The notes: generated from the sequence alone by a model not told the origin. 64,000 nt of DNA from Deltaproteobacteria bacterium (GCA_016218815.1 JACRCX010000084.1:31058-95057), one strand, 5' to 3'. Shown: positions 14,087 to 23,753, numbered from the stretch's first letter. Numbers and translations are program-made.

Positions 14087-17080
14087 TCACTCCAGCGAGA
14101 ACCGCACCGGCAACTCGAATCGGCACCCCCCCACCGGAAACGGCGCCGCACCGCGCACCGCCTCCAATGCCGCCTCGTCCAGCAGCGCGGCCCCGGACGA
14201 CGACGCCACCCGCGCCTCCGCCACCGTCCCGTCCTCCGCGACCGCGAACGACACCTCGACCGTGCCCGAAACCCCCCGCCGTCGCGCCAGCGGAGGATAG
14301 CGTTTCCGCGCGTCGACCGCGGCCCTGACCTCCTCGCTCGCCTCCCGGCAGGGATCGGGATTCGCCGCCGGTCCCGCAGCGGCCGCAACTCCCGCCCCGG
14401 CTCCAGGATCGGCCCCGGGATCGCCGAACGAAGGAGCGTCTCCGGGAGGCCCGTGCCCATCCCCCACTTCCGAACCGCGCCCTTCAGGGCGCGGCTCCGA
14501 CGCGGTCCCTGCCGCGGGCTGCAGCACGCTGCGCGGATCGGAAACCCCGACCTGCGCGGGGGCGGGCTGCGAACCGACGACCGCCTCCCGCGCGCCCGCC
14601 TCCACCGGGACCACCGCGGCCCCCGCGAGCGCCGCACGCCGAGCCTCGCGTGCCGGCGGCCGGTGCGGCTCCGCGGCGAGGTCCGGCTCCGCCGGAACGG
14701 ACGGCGGCACCGCAAGCTCCAGGTGCGGCGCCGGCTCCTCGGGTCGCGACGCCGCCGGCGCCGGCACCGGCTCCTCGGGCGCCAGCAGGCTCACCGCAAC
14801 GCGCGTGTCGCGCCACGCGGGCGGCGAGCCCGGCAACAGCAGCACCAGCGGCGCGACGAGCAGTGCGTGCACCGCCAACGATGCCGCGACGAACGGCCAC
14901 CGGCGCGTACGATCCTCCGCACGCCGCCCCACGACGACCGTCCCACGGCACAGCACGCACGCCAGGACGAAGAGCAGGCCAAACGCGGCAGTACCCGTGC
15001 CGCGGCACGGCGCGATCGAGCACCCGCCCGGCTGCCGCGCCACCGCGCACACGCTCGCCGTCTCCGGCCGCGCGACGCCGGCTGCCCGGGCCGTGAGCGT
15101 CGCGCATTGTCCGGGCGCCAGCGTCGACGTGTCGACGACGAACGTGCTCACCTCGCCGCTCGCCGATGAAGCGACCCGCAGCGGGAGCCCCGCCTCCAGC
15201 GATGCAGCCGCCGCCGAACCGGGCACCCCGCCGTCGAGCCGCACCGCGGCCGCCGCCTCGATCGTCGAGCTCCCGCCCGCCTCCGTCTCCCGCCGGGCCA
15301 CCGACAGCACCAGCCGCGCACCCGACTCCGACGCCGGGGGTTCCGGTGCCGCCAGGATGCCCGCCGCGTCCAGGATCCCGAACCCGGACTGTGCCTCCCA
15401 CGCGCCATCCGCTCGCGCCGCCGCCCGCAGCCGATCCCGGATCGCCCGCGGATGAAGCCACCGCTCCCGCTCCATCAACAAGGCGACCGCGCCGGCGACG
15501 TGCGGCGCTGCCAGCGAAGTCCCCCGCCCCGCCGCCCAGGTGGTGTCGACCGCGGTGGCTTCCTGCCCGCCCGGACCGAGCGGCAGCCCGGCCGCGGACG
15601 ACTGCGCCGCCACGATCCATTCGCCCGGAGCCAGTAGATCGGGCTTCAGTCGCCCGTCCGCGGTCGGACCGCGCGCCGAGAAGCTCGACGTCGCACCGGG
15701 TATCGCCGACGGATCCTCCACGAGCGCCCCCAGGCGGTTCGTCCAGGACGCCCGGACCGTGACCGAGCCCACCGCCAGTGCTCCGCGCGCGGTCGCCGGA
15801 ATCGACAGCGTCACGTCCTCCCGCACCGCGCCCTCCAGCCGGAACGGGAAGAAGGTCGTCGTCGCCTCCGCGGAAAGCCACGCCTCCACGACGGCCGGAC
15901 CGTGCACCCGCAGCTCGTAGCGCCCCGGCGGGATGGAGCCGTCGTCGCCGCCCGTCCACGCCGCCACGGCCTCGGAGGCGACGTCCCCCTCTCCCTCCCC
16001 CAACTCCAGCCGGAGCGCCGCACCACCGCCCAGGGGCGTTTCCGACGAGGGCTCGGCCGGGTCGACCCGCACGATCGAACCGTCCGGGAGGACCACCTCC
16101 AGTGCGAGCGCGCTCCCCGCCGAGGACCAGAGGTCCACGATGGCCACCGCCGCCGCGCCCTCCGCGGGTCCGCCGTTGGACGGCACCACGAGCGTCGTCG
16201 CGGAACTCCCCGCCCCGCGCGGATCCAGCCTGGCGTGCACGGCCGACCGGCCGGCGTTGCCCGCCGCGACGACCACGGCGCGCCCCCCCGGCCCGTCCCA
16301 CGCCAGCTCATCGATCACCCCCTCCAGCCAGCTCGTTCCGTCGTGCGCTCCAAGCTGGCCGCCCAACGACAGGTTCGCGACACACGGCCGCCCGGCCAAC
16401 TCCGCAGCCGCGAACACGAAGCGCAGCGCGTCCGCGACGTCCACCTCGTCATACCGCCCGCCCGGCACGCGGTCCGCCCGGACCACGATCAGCTCCGCCC
16501 CCGGCGCGAGGCCCACGAAGGGCTCGGCGCTCCCCGCCGCAATCGATGCCACCCTCGTCCCGTGCCCGCTCTCGTCCGGCGACGGCCGCGGCGCCGACGG
16601 ATCGCGCACCGCCGCCGCCAGCTCGTCCCCCGTGAACAGCGCATACCCCAGATCGTCGAGCGGCCCGCCGGTGCCGCGGCTCGGTTGCGTCATGTCCAGG
16701 TACCATGCGATCCGCGGCCGCCCCGCCGCGTCCAGGAACGCACGGTGCGCGAAATCGACCCCCGAGTCGATCACCGCGACGTACACGCCCCGCCCCGTCC
16801 AACCCTCCTCGCGCGCGACGTCCGCGCCCACGAACGGCCCGGAACGGTCCAGCGCCGCACCCAGCACTCGCGACCGATCGACCCGCACCAGCCCCCTCTC
16901 CCGGAAACGCACCTCGTGGCCCAGGAACGGCGCCGCCGCGGCCGCCGAAATCGACGCAACATCGTCCGCCCAGACCGCGAAAGGAGAACGCACGTCGACC
17001 TCGGCCCGCGCCGGGACCGCCGAAACCAGAAGCAGCAGCGGGCCGAGGAAACGTCGCACGGCCTGATGGTGCACCGGCAT
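14087..17080 (-). CDS. subtilisin-like (S8) protease continuous with a TonB-like protein
   Basis: A single open frame of 997 codons. ATG at 17080 opens a signal peptide (FLGPLLLLVSAVPARA). Residues ~90-570 are an S8 peptidase with the triad Asp105 (VAVIDSGVD), His173 (SGHGTRVASIAAG) and Ser522 (GTSLAAPHVAG); a PA-like insert lies between. Around 680-712 sits GGCSIAPC then AAFGLLFVLACVLC and basic residues, which looks like a MYXO-CTERM-type sorting anchor. Without a stop the frame continues into a TonB-like half: membrane span FVAASLAVHALLVAPLVLLL (~727-748), a ~150-residue Pro/Glu/Ala linker, and a TonB C-terminal domain (YPPLARRRGVSGTVEVSF, AVRGAAPFPVGG). Translation could also restart internally at a GTG near 14940. 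True fusion versus a missed stop is unresolved. Confidence 0.85.
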   Translation of the reverse strand: MPVHHQAVRRFLGPLLLLVSAVPARAEVDVRSPFAVWADDVASISAAAAAPFLGHEVRFRERGLVRVDRSRVLGAALDRSGPFVGADVAREEGWTGRGVYVAVIDSGVDFAHRAFLDAAGRPRIAWYLDMTQPSRGTGGPLDDLGYALFTGDELAAAVRDPSAPRPSPDESGHGTRVASIAAGSAEPFVGLAPGAELIVVRADRVPGGRYDEVDVADALRFVFAAAELAGRPCVANLSLGGQLGAHDGTSWLEGVIDELAWDGPGGRAVVVAAGNAGRSAVHARLDPRGAGSSATTLVVPSNGGPAEGAAAVAIVDLWSSAGSALALEVVLPDGSIVRVDPAEPSSETPLGGGAALRLELGEGEGDVASEAVAAWTGGDDGSIPPGRYELRVHGPAVVEAWLSAEATTTFFPFRLEGAVREDVTLSIPATARGALAVGSVTVRASWTNRLGALVEDPSAIPGATSSFSARGPTADGRLKPDLLAPGEWIVAAQSSAAGLPLGPGGQEATAVDTTWAAGRGTSLAAPHVAGAVALLMERERWLHPRAIRDRLRAAARADGAWEAQSGFGILDAAGILAAPEPPASESGARLVLSVARRETEAGGSSTIEAAAAVRLDGGVPGSAAAASLEAGLPLRVASSASGEVSTFVVDTSTLAPGQCATLTARAAGVARPETASVCAVARQPGGCSIAPCRGTGTAAFGLLFVLACVLCRGTVVVGRRAEDRTRRWPFVAASLAVHALLVAPLVLLLPGSPPAWRDTRVAVSLLAPEEPVPAPAASRPEEPAPHLELAVPPSVPAEPDLAAEPHRPPAREARRAALAGAAVVPVEAGAREAVVGSQPAPAQVGVSDPRSVLQPAAGTASEPRPEGRGSEVGDGHGPPGDAPSFGDPGADPGAGAGVAAAAGPAANPDPCREASEEVRAAVDARKRYPPLARRRGVSGTVEVSFAVAEDGTVAEARVASSSGAALLDEAALEAVRGAAPFPVGGCRFELPVRFSLE

Positions 17081-17116
17081 TGACCCGCAGGGCAACCGCG
17101 GGGCATGGTGAGGGCG

Positions 17117-18166
17117 ATGGCGGACCAGGCTCGCACGGAAGAACCGACCCCGAGACGGCTGCGGGAGGCGCGGCGCAAGGGTCAGGTCGCCCGCTCCCGC
17201 GATCTCACCGCCGCGGTCTCCCTTTGGCTCGTCCTGGGCGCCCTCGCGCTGGCCGTCGCCCCCGCCGTTCCGCTCCTCGTGCAGGCCACCCGGCACGTCC
17301 TGGCCGGAGCGGGCTTCGCCCACGACACCGGCCGCGAGGCCTGGGTCGTCGCCTGGGCCGGACTCGCGCTCCGCCTCGCCGCCCCCGTGCTCCTCGCGGC
17401 CGCCCTGGCCGCCCTCGCGGCCGGCGTCGTCCAGGTCGGAGGACTCTTCGCGCTCGAGGCCGTGCGCCCGAAGCTGGACCGGCTGGATCCGGCCGCGGGA
17501 GCCCGGCGCGTCCTCGGCGCGCGGGGCTGGTTCGAGGCGCTGAAGTCCGTCGTGAAGTTCGTCGTGGTTGTCGCCGCCTCCACGCTGGCGTCCTGGTCTT
17601 CCCTGGCCGACGTCGTCCGGGCCGCCCGCACCGGGGGTGCCGTCCTTGCCGGCGCCGTCGTGGGAGCCCTGCTGCACCTGGGCCTGGTCGCCGCCGGCCT
17701 CCTCCTCCTCCTCGGCGCGCTCGATCTCCTGGTCCAGCGCCGCCGCCTGCGCAAGGACCTGCGCATGACCCGCGAGGAAGTGAAGCGCGAGCACAAGGAG
17801 GAGGAAGGGGAGCCCGCACTCAAGGCCGAGCGGATGCGACTGCATCGCGAGGTGCTGGCGCATCGCATGGTCATGGACGTCCCGCGTGCGACGTGCGTCA
17901 TCGTCAACCCGACCCACCTTGCCGTGGCCCTGCGCTACGACGGCGAGGACGAGGACGGGGCGCCGATCGTCCTGGCCAAGGGCGAGGGAGACGTTGCCCG
18001 GCGCATCGTGGCCGCCGCCCGGGCCGCCGGCGTCCCCGTGCTCCGCAATGCCCCCGTCGCACGCACGCTCCTGGCTTGCGAGCTGGGCGCCGCGATCCCG
18101 GAGCGGCTCTACGAAGCCGTGGCCGAGGTCCTGCGCATCGTGCTCGACGAAGAGCCGGCCGGGTAA
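17117..18166 (+). CDS. FlhB/SctU-family export switch protein, orphan
   Basis: A 349-residue protein. The start at 17117 is preferred to ATG 17105 because family members begin with the ExTEEPTPxRLREAR element right after Met; here it is ARTEEPTPRRLREARRKGQ. Four hydrophobic spans follow, then the cytoplasmic domain with MTREEVKREHKEEEG and the autocleavage motif NPTH at 264-267 (VIVNPTHLAVALRY), followed by AKGEGDVARRI and the VPVLRNAPVARTLL and IPERLYEAVAEVL elements. By family it sets substrate specificity in the flagellar or type III secretion export gate. No other export gene is in the window. It ends 11 bp before priA, so the two are probably co-transcribed. Confidence 0.9.
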   Translation: MADQARTEEPTPRRLREARRKGQVARSRDLTAAVSLWLVLGALALAVAPAVPLLVQATRHVLAGAGFAHDTGREAWVVAWAGLALRLAAPVLLAAALAALAAGVVQVGGLFALEAVRPKLDRLDPAAGARRVLGARGWFEALKSVVKFVVVVAASTLASWSSLADVVRAARTGGAVLAGAVVGALLHLGLVAAGLLLLLGALDLLVQRRRLRKDLRMTREEVKREHKEEEGEPALKAERMRLHREVLAHRMVMDVPRATCVIVNPTHLAVALRYDGEDEDGAPIVLAKGEGDVARRIVAAARAAGVPVLRNAPVARTLLACELGAAIPERLYEAVAEVLRIVLDEEPAG

Positions 18167-18177
18167 GGGAGGAAGGG

Positions 18178-20367
18178 GTGCGGATCGAGGTCGTCCTGCC
18201 GCTGGCCCTCCCCGGGACGCTCACCTACCACGTGCCGCCCGAGCTGGTCCCGCGGCTGCGTCTGGGCGCCCGCGTCGTTGTGCCCCTCTCGACGCGACGC
18301 GCCACCGGCTACGTCGCAGCCCTCGACGTCCCTCCGCCGCAGGGCGAAGTCGTTCTGCGCGACGTCCTGGCCGTGCCCGAAGACGCCACCGGCCTTCCCG
18401 AGGATCTCCTGCAGCTCGTCCTGGAAGCCGCCCGCTACTACTGCGCGCCCCCTGGCGAAGCGCTGCGCGCCGCGCTGCCCCGCTTCGCCGAGACGCCGAC
18501 CCGCCGCGTGCGCGTCGTCCGCGCCGTCCCGGAAAAGACCCCCGACGGTCGGCTCGGCCCGCGGCAGCGACGCCTGCTCGTCGCCCTCGCCGAGGTCGGC
18601 GAGCTGGCGCTGGACGAGGCCCGACGCTTGCACGGCGCCACCGCGGCCTCGATCCGCGCCCTGGCGGACAAGGGTTGGGTCGAGCTGGGGGAGCGGGACG
18701 CGGTCGATCCCTTCGCCTCCTCCGGCCCGGCGTGCGCCGACCTCGCCCCGGACCCGAACCCGGCCCAGCGGCGCGCCATCGACGCCGTGCTGGGTGCCGT
18801 TCGCGCCGGCCGCTACCGCGGCTTCCTGCTCCACGGCGTCACCGCCAGCGGCAAGACCGAAGTCTATCTGCGCTGCGCCGCGGAAACGATCGCGCTCGGA
18901 CGCTCGTGCCTCGTGCTCGTCCCCGAAATCGCCCTCACGCCGCAGCTCGTCGGCCGCTTCCGCGCGCGCCTGGGCGGGGCCGTCGCGCTCGTGCACAGCG
19001 CCGTCGGCGAGGCCGAGCGACGCCGTGCCTGGTCCGCCATGCTCGAGGGCCGCGTCCGCGTCGCCGTCGGCGCCCGCTCCGCCCTCTTCGCCCCGCTCTC
19101 CGGCCTCGGCCTCGTCGTCGTCGACGAGGAGCACGACGCGTCGTACAAGCAGGCCGATCGCTTCCGCTATCATGCCCGCGACCTCGCCATGCTCCGCGCC
19201 CACCACGCCGGCGCCGCCGTCGTCCTCGGTTCCGCCACCCCCTCCCTCGAGTCGTGGAGCAACGTCCACGACACCAAGCTCGAGCTGCTCCGGCTGCCCG
19301 ACCGCGCCACGCCGCTGCCCCTGCCTGCGGTTCGCGTGTGCGACCTGCGACTGCGGGGCGCCCGTCACCCACGCCACACCTTCCTCTCGCGCGAGCTGGT
19401 GGAGGAGCTGGAAGGCACCCTGGCACGCCGCGAACAGGCGATCCTCTTCCTGAACCGCCGCGGCTTCGCCCCGACCGCGATCTGCTCCTCCTGCGGCACC
19501 TTCGTCGCATGCCCCTCCTGCGGCGTCGCCCTCGCCTACCACCGCGCGCGGGATGCCCTGCTCTGCCACTACTGCAACTTCGAGCGACAGGTTCCGGAGC
19601 GCTGCGAGTCCTGCCGCGAGGGCGAGCTGGACCTGCGCGGACTGGGCACCGAACGCATCGTTGCCGCTGTCGGCGACCTCTTCCCGGCCGCCCGCGTCGG
19701 ACGCCTCGATTCCGACGTTGCTGCCGGCCCCTCCGTCGAGCGCGTCCTGGATCGCCTCCGCCGCCGCGAGATCGACATCCTGGTCGGCACCCAGATGGTC
19801 ACCAAGGGACACGACTTTCCCGCGGTCACGTTCGTCGGCGTGGTGCGCGCCGACATGGGCCTGCAGGTCGTCGACTTCCGCGCGGCCGAACGCACCTTCC
19901 AGCTCCTGACGCAGGTCGCCGGCCGCGCCGGCCGCGGCACGACCCCCGGCCTCGTCCTCTTCCAGACCTTCCTCCCCGATCACTACGCCATCGCCGCTGC
20001 CGCCCGGCAGGACTACGAAGGTTTCGTCCGCCAGGAGCTGCCGTTCCGCCGCGAGCTGGGCTACCCGCCTTTCGGACGGCTCGTGCTGCTCCGCGGCGAA
20101 GGACGTGATGCCGGCGTCCTGGATGCCGCCATGGACGCCCTCGCCGCCGAGCTGTCGCCACTGGCCGCTGCCGCGCACGCCTCGCTGCTCGGCCCTTCTC
20201 CGGCTCCCCTGGCCCGCCTCCGCGGATTCCACCGCCGGCACCTCCTCGTCAAGGCCCCGACGCGCAAGGCCATCCGCGCCGTCGCGGTCCGCGCGACAGC
20301 CTGGGCCGCGCACGCCGGCCGGAAGATCCGACTCATCATCGATATCGACCCGCTCCACCTCGCCTGA
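18178..20367 (+). CDS. priA: primosomal replication restart helicase PriA
   Basis: A 729-residue PriA. The GTG at 18178 follows GGGAGGAAGG and gives RIEVVLPLALPGTLTYHVP, the family's usual N-terminal DNA-binding start. The helicase core shows Walker A GVTASGKTEVYL (~219), DEEH box VVVDEEHDASYKQ (~314) and GSATPSLES. The zinc-binding region (~438-481) has paired CxxC motifs (CSSCGTFVACPSCG, CHYCNF, CESCREG). Motif V/VI sequence VGTQMVTKGHDFPAVTFVG and QVAGRAGRG follow. It remodels stalled forks and reloads the replicative helicase. Starts 11 bp after the FlhB-like gene. Confidence 0.97.
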   Translation: MRIEVVLPLALPGTLTYHVPPELVPRLRLGARVVVPLSTRRATGYVAALDVPPPQGEVVLRDVLAVPEDATGLPEDLLQLVLEAARYYCAPPGEALRAALPRFAETPTRRVRVVRAVPEKTPDGRLGPRQRRLLVALAEVGELALDEARRLHGATAASIRALADKGWVELGERDAVDPFASSGPACADLAPDPNPAQRRAIDAVLGAVRAGRYRGFLLHGVTASGKTEVYLRCAAETIALGRSCLVLVPEIALTPQLVGRFRARLGGAVALVHSAVGEAERRRAWSAMLEGRVRVAVGARSALFAPLSGLGLVVVDEEHDASYKQADRFRYHARDLAMLRAHHAGAAVVLGSATPSLESWSNVHDTKLELLRLPDRATPLPLPAVRVCDLRLRGARHPRHTFLSRELVEELEGTLARREQAILFLNRRGFAPTAICSSCGTFVACPSCGVALAYHRARDALLCHYCNFERQVPERCESCREGELDLRGLGTERIVAAVGDLFPAARVGRLDSDVAAGPSVERVLDRLRRREIDILVGTQMVTKGHDFPAVTFVGVVRADMGLQVVDFRAAERTFQLLTQVAGRAGRGTTPGLVLFQTFLPDHYAIAAAARQDYEGFVRQELPFRRELGYPPFGRLVLLRGEGRDAGVLDAAMDALAAELSPLAAAAHASLLGPSPAPLARLRGFHRRHLLVKAPTRKAIRAVAVRATAWAAHAGRKIRLIIDIDPLHLA

Positions 20368-20379
20368 CGAGTTTCCCCC

Positions 20380-20446
20380 ACAAGCGTGGTCGTGGTCGTG
20401 GTCCCCTCGACTTCGCTCGGGGCAGGCGCACCGGTTCTCGTGTACA
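20380..20446. repeat. intergenic simple repeat and CTCGACTTCGCTCGGGGCAGGC element
   Basis: GTGGTC is repeated (GTGGTCGTGGTCGTGGTC), followed by CCCTCGACTTCGCTCGGGGCAGGC, a relative of the element at the dnaA 3' end. The next gene starts directly after it. Confidence 0.5.
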
Positions 20447-22867
20447 ATGCGCGCCATGCCGTCGTCGCTCCTGGCGTGGTCCGTCGTGGCCCTGCTCGCT
20501 CGCACCGTCGAACCCGGCGCCTCGCTCGATTCCGCGGCCAAGCTCCGCCAGGCCGACACGGTGGATGTCGAACCCGTCGCAGGGGGCGACGCGATGTCGT
20601 TCGAAGACGAGCCGCCCGGGGAGGAACCTGGGCCGGGCGGCGAGGCGATGACCTTCGAAACCGGCGGGACCGCCGTGCCCATGGTGCGGGCGGTCGAAGC
20701 GCCGAGGCCCGCGAACGAGTCGCTTTCCGTCCCCGAGCCGCTCGAGGTGCGGGTGACCGCACGCCGGGTCGTGGCCGAGCAGATCCGCATCGTGCCGATC
20801 GAGATCCGCGCCCCGACGCAGGTCCGGACGCTGCGTGGCGTGACGACGCTGGGCGAGATGCACGGGCCGGACCGGGTCGAGCCGGGTCTGTTCGAGGCGG
20901 ACGTCCGACTCCCGGCCCTCCACGGCCCCGCGGTGATCCTGGCGCTCTTCGAAGGCGAGGGTTGCGCGGGCTACGTCCGCATCACGGTCTGGAAGGCCGC
21001 CAACCTGGAGGTCGAAACCGAGCCCGGCGCACAGGTGCAGGTCGAGATTGCCGGCCAGACCTTCGGACCCGTCCGGGCGCAGGGACGGACGGCCACGGTC
21101 CCGGTCGAGATTCCGCCCGGAGCCGAGAAGGCTCGCGTGGTCGCGCGCGACGCCGCCGGCAACGAGAGCACCCAGAACATAGACCTCCCCCACCAGCGCT
21201 ACCCCCTGGCCCTCGTCGTGCCGCCGGCCGCATCCATCCTCGCCGACGACACGCAGGTATTACCCATCCTCGCCGCCGTCACGGAGACCGATGGCGGCCT
21301 CCCCGCGGAGTGGAGCGTCTCCGTGGAGTCCGGCGCGCTCGGCGAGCCCGCGGACATCGCCACGGGCCTGCGGATCTACCCCTGGCGGCCCTCCCGCGCG
21401 CTGGGCGAGCAGGGGATCGTCGTGACCCAGGAGGACGGCGAGACCCGGACCCCGGTCGAAATGACCGCCGGCCCGCCCGTGGGAGTCGAAATCCAGGCCG
21501 AACCGGACATCCTTCCCGCCGACGGCCTGTCCACGAGTACCATCTACGCCGGCGTCTCCGACGGGCTCGGGCACTACCTGGAATCCGGCACCATCGAGGT
21601 CGACATCGCCGGCGGCATCATCCTGCAGGCGCCACAGCAGACCGGCCCCGTCGTCCTGGCCAGCGTCGTCGCGGATCGCATGCTGCCGGGCGGGGAACCG
21701 CCCGCCGCGATCGTCGTCTCCGCCCGCGCCGGCGGCTACGAGGGCGTCGTCGCGATCCGGCAATTCGATCCCGACGCGCGCGGCCTGCGCCTCACCCCCG
21801 CGGCCACACGCCTCGCCGCCGACGGCGAGAGCCGCACCGAGGTCCGCGTCGAGCTGCTCGACGGATTGGGGGATCCCCTCCCCGTCACCGATCAGGCCGA
21901 CGTGTCCGTGATCGGTGGCAGCGCGCCTTCCACCATCGGCCTCGTCGACGGCGTCGCCACCGTGCCGCTCGTCGCGGGAACCGCTTCCGGCATGGCCACC
22001 GTGCGCGTCGCCCTCGCCGGCGCCGTCGCCATCGCGACCGTCGCCCTCGATCCCGGCCCGGCCGACCACCTGCGACTCGACATCTCGCCCGATCCCGGGC
22101 GCGGCGCCAACGTCTGGAGTGTGCGCGCCCGTCTCGAAGATCGGTTCGGCAACGGCGTTCCCGGCGAGGATACGCCGGCCTTCCAGGCCTCGACCACCCG
22201 CGGCTCGCTCGGCCCCTTCGCCGATGTCGAAGCGGCCGACGTCGCCGAGGTCGGATGGAGGGAAGCCGCGCTGACCCTCGCCCCCGACGAGTCGCGGGCC
22301 GCGGAAGTGACCGTCGCGGCCGGGGAGTGGTCGGCGAGTGCGTGGACCACGTCGAACGCCGAACTCGGACTCTACCTCGCCCTCGGCAGCGGCTACCTCC
22401 ACAACCTCGGCAGCGCCGGCGTCGTCCCCGTCCGCCTCGGCCTCGGCTGGAACGGCGCCTTCGGCCTCCGCGGATTCCTGCTCGGCCTCGAGCTGGAATA
22501 CCGGGGACTGCGCACCGAGACCACGCCCGAGCGCAATGTGACCTATGGTGCCGCAGGCGACATGCTCGCGACGTGCGCGGTCCTGGGCTACCGGTGGGCT
22601 GCGACGTCCTGGCTCGCGATTCTCGGGCAGGTCGCCCTCGGCATGCAGGTCGGATGGTTCCGTGTGGACCGCCCCGGCGCGGAACCCGACGAGAGCTCGG
22701 ACGGCGTCGTCGCCTTCGCCGTCGGCGTCCGCCTCGGCGTCGGCTTCGCCGTCGGTCCCGGCCTCATCTTGCTCGATCTCTCCTACGACGACGCCCGCTA
22801 CGACGACATCGTTTACGGCAACGTCGGCGGACTGGGCGCCCTGCTGGGCTACCGCCTCGAGTTGTGA
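20447..22867 (+). CDS. surface protein with Ig-like repeats and C-terminal beta-barrel
   Basis: An 806-residue protein. In-frame ATGs at 20447 and 20456 are both possible; neither has a clear ribosome-binding site. After a short hydrophobic start, an acidic Pro/Gly-rich region (~25-100) precedes beta-sandwich sequence. Several segments have the invasin/intimin-like Ig pattern, with LxxDGxSxxxVxVxLxDxxGxPLPVTD (ARLAADGESRTEVRVELLD, in part) and a Gly-Val-Ala-Thr-Val-Pro-Leu strand. The last ~170 residues are alternating barrel strands (YLALGSGYLHNLG, GLILLDLSYDDARYDDIVYG) ending YRLEL. A surface-anchored adhesin or passenger-carrier is a reasonable inference; the exact family is unknown. Confidence 0.75.
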   Translation: MRAMPSSLLAWSVVALLARTVEPGASLDSAAKLRQADTVDVEPVAGGDAMSFEDEPPGEEPGPGGEAMTFETGGTAVPMVRAVEAPRPANESLSVPEPLEVRVTARRVVAEQIRIVPIEIRAPTQVRTLRGVTTLGEMHGPDRVEPGLFEADVRLPALHGPAVILALFEGEGCAGYVRITVWKAANLEVETEPGAQVQVEIAGQTFGPVRAQGRTATVPVEIPPGAEKARVVARDAAGNESTQNIDLPHQRYPLALVVPPAASILADDTQVLPILAAVTETDGGLPAEWSVSVESGALGEPADIATGLRIYPWRPSRALGEQGIVVTQEDGETRTPVEMTAGPPVGVEIQAEPDILPADGLSTSTIYAGVSDGLGHYLESGTIEVDIAGGIILQAPQQTGPVVLASVVADRMLPGGEPPAAIVVSARAGGYEGVVAIRQFDPDARGLRLTPAATRLAADGESRTEVRVELLDGLGDPLPVTDQADVSVIGGSAPSTIGLVDGVATVPLVAGTASGMATVRVALAGAVAIATVALDPGPADHLRLDISPDPGRGANVWSVRARLEDRFGNGVPGEDTPAFQASTTRGSLGPFADVEAADVAEVGWREAALTLAPDESRAAEVTVAAGEWSASAWTTSNAELGLYLALGSGYLHNLGSAGVVPVRLGLGWNGAFGLRGFLLGLELEYRGLRTETTPERNVTYGAAGDMLATCAVLGYRWAATSWLAILGQVALGMQVGWFRVDRPGAEPDESSDGVVAFAVGVRLGVGFAVGPGLILLDLSYDDARYDDIVYGNVGGLGALLGYRLEL

Positions 22868-22877
22868 CCGCCGCGCG

Positions 22878-23543
22878 TCAATAACACCGACCGTCGTCGC
22901 ATTCGGCCAGCGCGGCCTCGAGGTCCACGTGGTGCCCCGGTCGGAGCTTGAGACCGGCCAGCGTGTACGAGTGCGAGGTGTCGCCGGAGCGATCGATCGC
23001 GTCCAGCCGCACGTCGTACGCCGCCGTCTGCAGCTCGCCGATGACCGTCTCTCCCACGTCGCAGGCCACGTCCCGCCGCACGACCTCGGTGTCGTCCGCG
23101 AAGAGGTGGATCGTGACCGTGTCGACATCGTAGGCCGAACAGAGGCGGCCGCTCTCGAAGTACCAGGCCAGCGCGATTTCTCCCGAACGCGGGGCCAGAC
23201 GGCCGACGATCAGCGGCGACGCAACGTCCTCGCGCACCTCCACGCCGTTCACCGTCGCTTCGTAGGCCGGGATGTCGCCCTCGTCATAGCCGACCAGATG
23301 CACGCGGTACGTGCCGACGGGAACGTCGAGGAACCTGGTGAAGCCTGCCTCGCAAGGCTCGTCCCGGCGTTCGACGACGCCGTACGAGCTTTCCAGCTCG
23401 GTCACGACGTGTCGAAGGGAGGCACCGGTGCAGGTACCGGTCAGCCCCACGCCCCAGCGAACGGTCAAGTCGCCGGTTTCGGCCGGGCCGCAAGCGGGGA
23501 GGAGAGCGGCGCACGCGACGAAGGGGGCGAGACGAATGAGCAT
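22878..23543 (-). CDS. lipoprotein, hypothetical
   Basis: A 221-residue lipoprotein. The start ATG at 23543 is chosen over upstream in-frame codons because AGGAG lies ~8 bases before it and MLIRLAPFVACAALLPAC is a clean lipoprotein signal with LPAC lipobox. The mature part is beta-rich with paired cysteines (TGTC, DEPCEAG, GRLCSAY, DVACDVG) and reads like two carbohydrate- or peptide-binding beta-sandwiches (VPVGTYRVHLVGYDEGD and TAAYDVRLDAIDRSGD), the pattern of carboxypeptidase-regulatory-like folds. Convergent with the upstream plus-strand surface protein, 10 bp apart. Function unknown. Confidence 0.78.
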   Translation of the reverse strand: MLIRLAPFVACAALLPACGPAETGDLTVRWGVGLTGTCTGASLRHVVTELESSYGVVERRDEPCEAGFTRFLDVPVGTYRVHLVGYDEGDIPAYEATVNGVEVREDVASPLIVGRLAPRSGEIALAWYFESGRLCSAYDVDTVTIHLFADDTEVVRRDVACDVGETVIGELQTAAYDVRLDAIDRSGDTSHSYTLAGLKLRPGHHVDLEAALAECDDGRCY

Positions 23544-23753
23544 GTCCGAGACTCCTTTCTGCCGTCCTGACCCTCGACCGCGAGAGTCGCAACGGTTCCA
23601 TGGCTCCATCCTACCATCAACCACCTTAGACCACAAATAACCACACAAGCGTTTCACGTGAAACGACCTCTAGGCTTGATGTTCCCCCTTTGCGTCCTTT
23701 GCGGCTCTTTGCGCCCTTTGCGCGAAATTCCTCGCGGAGAACGCAACCGCCCT
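23544..23753. repeat. intergenic gap with CTTTGCG direct repeats
   Basis: Contains CCTTTGCGTCCTTTGCGG, then CTCTTTGCGCCCTTTGCGCG (about 23688-23725), a low-complexity direct repeat of the (CTTTGCG)n kind. Before it lies an AT-rich ACCACAAATAACCACAC stretch (23630-23647) that could contain the promoter of the lipoprotein gene. No gene seen. Confidence 0.55.

Noticed and set aside
12685..14715. Minus-strand open frame of 676 codons over the barrel gene
   Set aside because: Antisense to a barrel with signal peptide and clear barrel end; composition is Arg/Gly/Val shadow.
18109..20790. 893-codon minus-strand frame antisense to priA
   Set aside because: PriA helicase motifs are unmistakable on the plus strand; the antisense frame has no domain pattern.
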